A stretch of 64,000 bases of DNA from Dacryopinax spathularia. Its lineage: Eukaryota; Basidiomycota; Dacrymycetes; Dacrymycetales; Dacrymycetaceae. The DNA lies in the NCBI GenBank assembly GCA_037974965.1, contig JBBPFI010000018.1, forward strand, positions 712,458 to 776,457, in the 5' to 3' direction. Numbering within the stretch: position 1 is the stretch's first letter; each line of letters starts with the position of its first letter. The notes under the pieces are model-generated. The model did not search any database, was not told where the DNA came from, and worked only from the letters and a program-made list of their open reading frames with translations. Below, piece after piece: positions 56,401 through 64,000 of the stretch. The position numbers and the translations under genes were made by a program.

Positions 56401-58933
56401 TCACTACGCAAGGCTCACCACTCAATTTTCCGACTCCACCGCGGCTGCCATGGAACGCCAAATCAACCTCTCTGATCGTTATCATTCGTGGCTGGACCTG
56501 GGGGGCACCCTGGCGCCCATCTCATCCTCCAAAGTCGTCACGACGATGCCCATCGCAAAGCCTGCGCTGTCAGGGCGCCAACTGGAGATTGCCTTGGAAC
56601 AAGCATTGGAGAAGAATACAGCAACCGTTCTGCAAGGAGTGGCCAGCATCGTGGCCGCACTTCGACCAAGTTCCCAAACTGTTCCCCCCCAGAATAACGC
56701 TCCTGCCGATATCAAGGTCATCCCTCGAGTGTCCCTCTTCAACACGACTCCTCTCGCAGTGCGTCGCCCTCCGCTCAGACGCATGTTTGTCAGCGCAGAT
56801 GCCGGTTTCCTCAACACGACACAAGCGTTGTACATCGAAGCCCTCATGCGTGGGTCCCACCATCTTCTCGTTGTCACACCGACTGGATCAGGCAAGACAA
56901 TCGGTGTGGCGTATCCGTATTTCGCCGAGTCCAAAGGAGTGTCAGTCTTAATCACTCCCTTCAAGTCTCTCAAGCTACAAGTTCTCGAACGTTTTCATGC
57001 AGCCAATGTTCCCGTTTGCTTGTGGGACAAGAACGCAATCCCATCGCACGGTATCATCGTAGTGTCCGCCGAAGCTGCCACGCTCGAAGAATTTTCTACC
57101 TGGCTCGTCTCAACCTCCAGGATTGAAGCTGTCACCCGTATCTACATCGATGAAGCCCATCAAATACTTATCAACCGCGAATTTCGCACAGTATTCGAGA
57201 ACCTAGGCAACGTTGCGGCATCCAGGGCCCAAGTCATCCTACTCACAGCGACCCTGCCACCCCAATTCGAGCGCGACTTGATCCAAAGCCTGTCATTAGA
57301 CCCACGCGACTTTATGACAGTTCGAGATTCGGTCCTTCGAGGCGAGCTCCGCTTCTCATTCGTGTCCAATGCGACCAAGGAGGCTACGTTTAGTCGCGTG
57401 CTCAAGAAACTACGACAACTCAAGTTGACAGGTGATGAGCGAGGTATCGTCTTATGCCGGACGCGCGTTCTTGCCAAGCAACTGGCTGAACACGTCAAAA
57501 ACGCAGTTCTCATCACTGGTGAGACCACGACCGAGGAGCGCACGTCTCTCTACAATTCCTGGGCAGAAGGCAGCGTCTTCTGGCTCATAGGTACCAGCGC
57601 AATCGAACAAGGACTCGACTATCCCTACGTTCGCTACGTTTTGTGGCTTGAGGCTCCTTACAATCTTGTGGGTCTCACGCAAGGCGCTGGACGAGCGGCA
57701 CGCAAGTTACCGTTGGCTGATGCTCGCATTTACTTCACTCAGGGTTGCATTATGCACGCTCCTAGCGGCATCGACTACGCAGGAGTGAAAGGGCTGTCCA
57801 ACATGCTCACAGACAGTGTGACCTGTCGTCAGGCGGCAATCTCTGCTTTCTTCGATGATGCCGTGAGCCCCTGCGCTGCCATAGCTAATGGCCAGCTCTG
57901 CGACAACTGTTCCCGTGCCGACATGGTCCCAGCTCCTGACCTCGCTGCGCTCGTGGTCCCAACCAGCCCTAGGGCCAGACGCCCACTTGAAGAGACCGGG
58001 GTTGTTGTTCCAGCGCCCAAACGCCTTCGTGTCGACACGCCGCAGGGGCGCAATATGTCATCTGCGCACACAACTGACATGACCGTGATCAGCTCGCCTT
58101 CCCCTACCCCTGCTCAGGCTGCACTACAATCTGCGTCTGTTGACGCTGTCGCTTTAGGAACGACCGCTACTCCACAGCTGCAGCTGGCGCACCCGGTCTC
58201 CGAACCCGGTCTTGCTCCGCCGCCTTCTGTGCAGACTCCGTCGTGCAACGACGTGCCGACCACTGTCCTTGCTCGACGCCAGAACAAGGCCGATGTGCGA
58301 GCCATGGAGATCGAACTCGCCTTTGCGCAGGCGCGTGCGCTTAAGAACTACATCAACTGGGCGCAAGGACCCGGCAAAGTGCGGTGTGGACTCTGTCAGC
58401 TTTCGAAATCCGTGAACCAATGGATCGTGGCTTGTCATCCCGAACCCAAACCTACGCTGTGGGCGACCACGCCTGCCGATGGCCCTAAACACAACTTTCC
58501 AATTTATTGTCCGCTTCTATCGTCACACAATCTCGCAGCTGCATCTCCCGAGCATCTTACCTTCAAGGCTTGGGGAAGTTTGGGCCAAAGCAGCACTACG
58601 GACATGTCGCGCATCTGGAACTGCAAACGATGTCTCTTCTCGAAAGACCCCATCTTCGAGCATGCAGAGGAGCACTGCCGCCCTTACGACGACATTGCCC
58701 GTTACTTTGCGTATCTCATTTATCGTGTGCCCGCACTGCGGGACTCCGTCCTCATGAGGATGGGATTGAATCCTCACGAGATTGCAGGTATAGCCGCCAA
58801 TCTTTTCTCTTACCGTGCGTTCCTTACCTCACGTGCGGACAAGCCATGGCGCCTGCAATGGATGCGCTTTTTGTACTTCCTCGTAGCCATCCTCGATCCT
58901 GCGATCGAACCCTCTCTGCCCGCACACCAATGA
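53442..58933 (+). CDS. Telomere-linked RecQ-type helicase with C2H2 fingers and tyrosine-recombinase-like domain
   Basis: Two exons, 53442-53685 and 53739-58933. The 53-nt intron keeps phase, giving 1812 aa. Residues 1-80: C2H2-like fingers (FHCPLDACDFVTNDPRAFHR then HW). About 185-270: further CxxC...HxxxxH fingers (AVCIGCGNAVEPKSLYNHYR then RCH). About 690-980: a region with R802 (GVMRGTEF), R922-A-Y-R925 and GHSSTVAQRHY with H962 and Y971, the order and GHSS-x6-Y spacing of tyrosine recombinases. About 1100-1480: helicase with TPTGSGKT (K1134), DEAH (1219-1222), LTATLPP and QGAGRAAR, then a RecQ-type Cys cluster (QLCDNCSRADM). The C-terminus has two more Cys/His clusters. The helicase fits known fungal subtelomeric RecQ genes. 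Every frame is open, so probably expressed. Confidence 0.85.
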
Positions 58934-59021
58934 CAGCCTAACAATGATATTACCTAAGCGAGAACGTGTTACCTAAGCTACATTGTACCTACGTAACTAT
59001 GCCAATACAATCACATGCCAC

Positions 59022-59539
59022 AGTAAAAAAAAAAAAGGAGGGAAAGGGGGCGGCAACGGGCCGGCTGGCCCGTTGCCAGGAGCTTCTGTGACCACGTCAC
59101 AGAAGCTTCTCATTGCCCTTTTAGGGCTTCTTTTTTTCCTGAAAAAGAAGCCCCAAACGGAAGCCCGACAAAGAAGGGCCTTAGGCCAGGGCGGTGCGTG
59201 GCAACACGGGCGCAAATTTGCGCCCGTCAAAAAAGGCACCAGCCGTTGCTTAGGCCTTGCCTCCGCGCCATATACCTCCCATCGCCTTTGCCTTTGGCCT
59301 CTTCCTCCCCTGCTCGTTTCCCTCTTATTTCCCTCCTCCTTCTCTCTCTGTCTCCCTCATCCATCTCACTGCCTCTTTCGACCCGATCTCTCTCGTCTTC
59401 TTACCTATCCTTGCCGCTCAGTAACTACCGTTCAAGTGAGGTGACCGCAACAAATCACTGGTCAGTCCCAACACCACATCCGCGCCAACGTGTGACCGAT
59501 TTTTCCAACGGCAGAACACCTCGATTGCCCATACACACT
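59022..59539. other. Spacer with A-run and CT-rich promoter
   Basis: After the helicase stop there is an A12 run near 59025-59036, the palindrome chain, and a CT-rich block (about 59290-59420) like the one before the helicase gene. It probably serves as promoter of the next gene. The frame is open from 59198 but has no ATG until 59540. Confidence 0.5.
59052..59227. repeat. Chain of four perfect palindromes
   Basis: 59052-59077 (GGCAACGGGCC arms, 4-nt loop), 59081-59107 (AGCTTCTGTGA arms, 5-nt loop), 59124-59153 (GGGCTTCTTTTT arms, 6-nt loop) and 59206-59227 (ACGGGCGCAAA, no loop). A short GGCC-TTA-GGCC lies at 59177-59187. Confidence 0.92.
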
Positions 59540-62500
59540 ATGCTACCATACGGCAATCAGCCCGCCTGGGGTACATCACCACCCATCCAAGCGTCGATGG
59601 GCCACTTCCCTTACACAAACCTGCCGAATACTGCGTCCTCCGGACCGGTCTTTTACCCTTACTACGCTTTCGCCACCCAGCCCTCTCAGCCATACGCCAT
59701 GGCCGCCGGTCCCGGCCCCCATTCCCTACCGTATACCAACCACGGCGTACGAGCGCCCGTGCCAGGGTTGGCACCCAATACAACACAAGTAACGACGCAT
59801 GCGTCTTCTACTCAAGACATGTACAATGAGATCCAACGCTTAAAAGCCGAACAAGCCGTCCTGATCCAGCGTCTCCAAGACGAGTCGACCAAGCCCATCA
59901 GTGCGACCCAGCCGAACGAAGCGTCCTCCAAGGTGGCTGCCGTCACCGCCCCGCCTACGAAAACTGTCCCTGTTGAGAACACGGGCAAGGTTCATTCGCG
60001 CGAGATGCAGCCTTCACAGGCGGGCGGCAAGGGCGACCTCAAGGATGCAGCACAGAAGTTCTCGCAGCTGCTCGGTGACCCTATGTTCCTCTCTAGCCAG
60101 GCTTACCGTGAGGACAAGCTGGCCAAGATGGCTGAGCTGGGCGACGCACGCGAATTTATCAAGTCGCTCGATTTCAGCAATTTAATCAATGTTTTGCTGG
60201 GGCCTGAACCAAAGTTACCTCGAAGGGAAACTCCCATACGATCAAACGAGGCGTACAATCATCGATCAAACGAGACGTACAATCAGCGCGGCCCACCACA
60301 CGCTTCCAATGCATCACCGCAATACAAGAAGTCTTGGGATTGGAACTCGTCGCCAGATGTCGCTCACAACCGCAATAACAATCCGATGCCTGGGGCGCCA
60401 TCCGGATTTAGGGGTGAGCGCAATGTTGCTGCCGTCGGTCATCGTGAGGGGCGAGGTGGTTATGGTGGGGGTGGCTATCAAGGGTCGAGGTTCGGTGATC
60501 ATGACACCCCGGGCGCTCGCAGACACGATAGAAGCGGTGGCTACAGCACGAACCACAGCGGGGTCGGCGGGGGCAACAATAGTGGTCCCGGGAGGGAGGG
60601 GGGCGGATACCGATCCGGGGACCGTGTGGGCCATCGAGTCAACTGGGTTCCTCCACCGTCCGACAACGGCTGGGCCACGAAGCGGACTAACACCAAAGGC
60701 GGCGGTCAGCATGACGGGGCGAAGCGTACCGAGGTCTCCGCAAGCTACGAGTCAGCGTGGGGCGCGACGAACGATAATAACGGGGGTTGGGGCACTGCTG
60801 CGGACAACGTGGGTCAGGGAGGTGACGACCAATGGGGTAACGCTGGTGGATCTTCAGGATGGGATGTCCCCGCCACTGGCCCTGCCTCCGGGTGGGATGT
60901 CCCCGCCACTGGCCCATCCTCCGGGTGGGATGTCCCATCCAAAAACGACTCTTCCGCACCACATGCGGCTAGCGATCCACCTCCCGCATCCAATGGGACT
61001 GCCTGGGGCACCGACACGGTCACCACCGGGGTTCCTAAACTCGCCTTGAAGGAAGACGGTACAGGAGGCACCGCGACTGATGACTCCAGCCAGACAAGGT
61101 CTTCTGCTGCCGTTGAGGGTGGACAAGTAACCTCCTCGCAAACCCACGTTGAACGCCTGTATGCAGCGTCCGAGGTAGTGGCGCCGGTGCCCGCCGGGGG
61201 AACGAACGCGACCACTACCACGATCATGAGCTCAACTGCCTCACCCGTGCTCGAGCGTAGTGCACACCTTGCCGACGCGACTGGAGAAGTGCCCGAGAAC
61301 CGTGAGAACATAGTCGACCCCGTGCATCACTCGTTGTTCTTCGAAGAGATGACCGGTATGCCTGCCCGTGCTGCCACTCCGCGTTCCAAGGACGAGCTGC
61401 CCGAGGACCCGCTGCCCTTCATACTGAAGCTGAAGTCGGCGACAACCTGTACCGCAGACGAAGTCATAACCTTTGAGGACTGGCTAACTCGACGAGGCCT
61501 CCTCCAGCCGGCGCCTGTGGGACCAAACGAGGCCCGCATCAAGACCATATATTACCTGGACCCCGCTCAACTGTACATCCCCAGTCATGTGGCAAGTTCT
61601 CAACCTATTTTCGCGCTCAACACGCACGCAGAACCTTTTCCATTGTCGGAGTTCGAGCTCGGCATACCAGAACGCAAGATGTATACGAGGCGATACGTGG
61701 TGCATCCGCGCAGCACTCGACCCGCTACAGGACTACTAGAGAACGTGGAGTTGCTTGGCTTCAGACCTCTCGCTTATACGCTGCCGGAAGATACTATCCG
61801 AATGATTGAGACTGAAGGGGGGCTGCTCCATTGTCCGGCGCATGTAGCCCTGTTCGTGATCTCCTACTATCTGGGCAATCTAGCACGACTGTTCGTGGAA
61901 TGCTGGCGTGAGATTGTCGAACGCTACGCCTACCAGGCCTGGAATATCGAGGCCATATTCAAGGTCGAGAAGTACGCCGCCACTGAGACGAATTTGGATC
62001 GCGTCGAGATTACTGCCCACTTGTCCTTTATGCGAGCGGCCCTCTTGTCGACTTACAAGCATCACGCCCGTTTAGTGGAACTCACCAACGAAGTTGCGCA
62101 CGAACTGCTTCGCCGCGGAGTGGTTGTCAGCTCCATCGTAGGCCTCAAGGATATCAATGCCTATCTGGACCGTGTGCGCATTGAGCACTGGGGTCTCAAT
62201 TCAGTGAGCATACGTCCCTTCGAGCGCTTTATGGCGCCTTTGGGGTGCGATACGACCCTCCCGGACCCTGCTACCCTCGTGCCAACTTGGTCAACCACAC
62301 CCCGCAGGACGCTGACCAGCGTACGCGCGCTGAACGACGTTATCATGAAGCCTCGCCGCGATGGAGAAGGTCCTGAAGGGGCCCCTGGTCATGCGGCCTG
62401 CGATGTGAAACCACTCGCAGACAGCCATCGACAGTATCGTGCGAATCGCGTGAGCATGATCCAGAAGGGGCTTCGTAAGAAATTGCTGCACGTATTCGAA

Positions 62501-62881
62501 GTCGATCCGGCCGAGCGAGAGAAGATGGTCCCAGGGATCAATTCATTAATCGGAGAAGAGGCGTTGTTAGACGAGTACGAATTGTACCTGAAGGCTCGTG
62601 AGGACGGCACATTCATGGGCTATGGTCGCAAAACTCCGGGACATGCGCATTGGCATCACACTGTTCTGAATAGACTCTCGGAGCATGAACGCGAAGTCGA
62701 CAACGACATTCATATGGCCATTCGCAGGTACCGGGGCGAATATATGGACTACGACTCGCCAGACCTCGATGCCGACGAGTATGGCTTACTCTACGATTTC
62801 GCTGTGGCTGCCTGGTACCCTGGCAAGCCTACACTCGAGGCAGCGGCGCCTGCCGGGGCTGATGATAAGACGGCCGACTGA
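59540..62881 (+). CDS. Gly- and WG/GW-repeat-rich subtelomeric protein
   Basis: 1113 aa from the first ATG (MLPYGNQPAWGTSPPIQ). The N-terminus is Pro/Tyr/Gln-rich. A heptad-like segment (MYNEIQRLKAEQAVLIQRLQ) follows. Residues about 230-400 are Gly/Arg/Asn-rich with RGG-type text (GGYGGGGYQGSRFG) and short tandem repeats (RSNEAYNH/RSNETYNQ). About 370-500 carry at least eight W flanked by G (SAWGATN, GGWGTA, DQWGNA, three SGWDVP, TAWGTD). The C-terminal 500 residues are folded-looking and unrecognised (LFVISYYLGNLARLFVECWR; NEVAHELLRRGVVVSSIVGL). No nuclease, polymerase or transposase motif. It lies 600 bp downstream of the helicase, same strand, suggesting a functional pair. Confidence 0.75.
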   Translation: MLPYGNQPAWGTSPPIQASMGHFPYTNLPNTASSGPVFYPYYAFATQPSQPYAMAAGPGPHSLPYTNHGVRAPVPGLAPNTTQVTTHASSTQDMYNEIQRLKAEQAVLIQRLQDESTKPISATQPNEASSKVAAVTAPPTKTVPVENTGKVHSREMQPSQAGGKGDLKDAAQKFSQLLGDPMFLSSQAYREDKLAKMAELGDAREFIKSLDFSNLINVLLGPEPKLPRRETPIRSNEAYNHRSNETYNQRGPPHASNASPQYKKSWDWNSSPDVAHNRNNNPMPGAPSGFRGERNVAAVGHREGRGGYGGGGYQGSRFGDHDTPGARRHDRSGGYSTNHSGVGGGNNSGPGREGGGYRSGDRVGHRVNWVPPPSDNGWATKRTNTKGGGQHDGAKRTEVSASYESAWGATNDNNGGWGTAADNVGQGGDDQWGNAGGSSGWDVPATGPASGWDVPATGPSSGWDVPSKNDSSAPHAASDPPPASNGTAWGTDTVTTGVPKLALKEDGTGGTATDDSSQTRSSAAVEGGQVTSSQTHVERLYAASEVVAPVPAGGTNATTTTIMSSTASPVLERSAHLADATGEVPENRENIVDPVHHSLFFEEMTGMPARAATPRSKDELPEDPLPFILKLKSATTCTADEVITFEDWLTRRGLLQPAPVGPNEARIKTIYYLDPAQLYIPSHVASSQPIFALNTHAEPFPLSEFELGIPERKMYTRRYVVHPRSTRPATGLLENVELLGFRPLAYTLPEDTIRMIETEGGLLHCPAHVALFVISYYLGNLARLFVECWREIVERYAYQAWNIEAIFKVEKYAATETNLDRVEITAHLSFMRAALLSTYKHHARLVELTNEVAHELLRRGVVVSSIVGLKDINAYLDRVRIEHWGLNSVSIRPFERFMAPLGCDTTLPDPATLVPTWSTTPRRTLTSVRALNDVIMKPRRDGEGPEGAPGHAACDVKPLADSHRQYRANRVSMIQKGLRKKLLHVFEVDPAEREKMVPGINSLIGEEALLDEYELYLKAREDGTFMGYGRKTPGHAHWHHTVLNRLSEHEREVDNDIHMAIRRYRGEYMDYDSPDLDADEYGLLYDFAVAAWYPGKPTLEAAAPAGADDKTAD
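60238..60285 (+). repeat. 24-bp tandem duplication in coding sequence
   Basis: Two copies of CGATCAAACGAGxCGTACAA encode RSNEAYNH and RSNETYNQ. Confidence 0.8.
60857..60936 (+). repeat. 33-bp tandem repeats encoding SGWDVPATGPx
   Basis: About 2.4 copies of an 11-codon unit beginning GGTGGGATGTCCC. They create three successive SGWDVP motifs. Confidence 0.9.
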
Positions 62882-63886
62882 ACGCTCGGGTATGTACTGG
62901 TCATCGCGCGTTGCTACCGAGCTCTGGCGTACCTACTGCGATGTATTAACTTCTCTTTCACTGTTCCACTTCCTCGCGCTCTTCTAATGTCTTTTCCCCC
63001 TCTACTCGTGCCCCTGTGCTATGCTACTGCTCTCAATGACTTGACGTATGCTTGTTCAACTAGCTACTTGCTGTCCCCGTAACTACTCCGTCGCATTGCT
63101 CCCTGGCATGTAATCGGCGTTAAAGTTGACATCGAGCGGTGTTAGCATATAGTGCTGCGCGCGTTGCGAAGGACCCTAGCTCCGCGTCGTGAACTAAGCC
63201 AATTCATGTAGTAATGGTTAATCGAGGTGATGTGAAGTCTGGAGTCACTCTCATAGCAGATGTGGATGAGTTAGTGATTGTTATTATGTGGAAAACTGTG
63301 TTGGCTAAGGAAGGGGGTGGTATAGTATGAATATGGAATAATATCAATGCCAGAGAGAACCGAACAGAGCTCTTAGATTGAGTGGAAGGGTGCATAGGAC
63401 ATTTAAGGGTGCAGGGGTTGATGATGAGCAGCGGTTTGAATGATATAAGATCAAAGAGAAAAATGCTTGGAAAATTGTAATAATAGGAGAGGCAATGGTA
63501 ACTGAGAAGGTGAGGTGCGGATAACAAAAAACCGGCGTTAATGGAAGACTGTGGCAGGTTTATATTGTGATAATTAGGGTTCCGTACATTGAATGAAAGG
63601 GGAGGAATAAAAATGGTTATAAAGTTGTATAATGAAGAATGGACGGCAGCGGGATAGGTTTGAGGGGATGGAGTGCTTACACATGAGGGTGGCAGATGGG
63701 TAATGGAGAGAAAGACGTAGTCAAAACTTGTAGGAATAGGGGGGGGAAGGCAAGAAGAGCAATTGGGGTTGAGAAACCCATGGTTAGGTAAGACAGTGCA
63801 AGTAGATGTGAGTGTAAGAATGCAAAGGTAGAAGAACAAGGGAGCGGTGAACCCGTTGAGTGGTCGTTAGGCGCGTGTTAATCCGG
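62882..63886. other. Telomere-proximal spacer, purine-skewed on the plus strand
   Basis: Begins with the 3' end of the WG/GW gene. From about 63200 the plus strand is dominated by A, G and T with few C. This creates a stop-free minus frame of 211 codons (63204-63839) without ATG start and without recognisable domain. I treat that frame as compositional. Confidence 0.5.
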
Positions 63887-64000
63887 TTAGGGTTAGGGTT
63901 AGGGGTAGGGTTAGGGTTAGGGTTAGGGTTAGGGTTAGGGTTAGGGTTAGGGTTAGGGTTAGGGTTAGGGTTAGGGTTAGGGTTAGGGTTAGGGTTAGGG
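63887..64000 (+). repeat. Telomere, (TTAGGG)n
   Basis: Nineteen 6-bp units in register to the end of the window. One variant unit, GTAGGG, is at 63905-63910. The G-rich strand runs toward base 64000, so the chromosome end is on the right. Confidence 0.98.

Noticed and set aside
63204-63839. 211-codon open frame on the minus strand next to the telomere
   Set aside because: No ATG at its start, no recognisable domain, and strand-wise C depletion explains the lack of stops.

Overview
The window is the right end of a fungal chromosome. It finishes at base 64000 in about 19 TTAGGG units. Genes are dense, introns are short (about 45-65 bp) and numerous, and gene content (seven-knuckle Gis2-like protein, Atg2, Pmt, Gpt2/Sct1-type acyltransferase, small secreted Cys-rich protein, telomere-linked RecQ helicase) fits a filamentous basidiomycete, probably Agaricomycetes. 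That placement is inferred from gene structure and content, not from a database search.

Layout: 0.6-1.8 kb holds a mitochondrial carrier (-). At 3.5-4.9 and 16.1-17.3 kb are two intact paralogous secreted class-3 lipases. They are separated by a complete 10.6 kb Ty3/Gypsy-type LTR retrotransposon (5046-15691) with two LTRs that are identical by eye. Its gag-protease and pol are on the minus strand. Between pol and the left LTR lies an eight-exon gene on the opposite strand that encodes a 716-aa protein with a GAL4-type Zn2Cys6 pattern. From 17.6 to 45.9 kb the region is ordinary euchromatin: SDR reductase, GH47 mannosidase, small repeat protein, Gis2-like protein, Atg2, secreted Cys-rich protein, TenA-like protein, divergent RNase III/dsRBD-like protein, two tandem Rae1/Gle2 genes, a protein O-mannosyltransferase, a Rab GTPase and a glycerol-3-phosphate acyltransferase.

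From about 46 kb the character changes to subtelomeric. There are two divergent members of an unrecognised ORF family (47.0-48.1 and 49.0-50.0 kb, both minus), separated by an array of five roughly 36-bp palindromes. A PD-(D/E)XK nuclease-like gene (51.0-51.9 kb, minus) is divergent from a telomere-linked-helicase gene (53.4-58.9 kb, plus). A chain of perfect palindromes follows (59.05-59.23 kb), then a gene for a Gly- and WG/GW-rich protein (59.5-62.9 kb), then about 1 kb of purine-skewed, AT-richer DNA and the telomere.

The most interesting items are: (i) the intron-containing Zn2Cys6 gene carried antisense in the recent retrotransposon; (ii) the subtelomeric helicase, which seems to combine C2H2 fingers, a tyrosine-recombinase-like catalytic motif set and a RecQ helicase; (iii) the neighbouring WG/GW-repeat protein, reminiscent of an Argonaute hook; (iv) the uncharacterised ORF pair and palindrome arrays. 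All exon joins were read by hand from splice signals and frame continuity. No searches were run.
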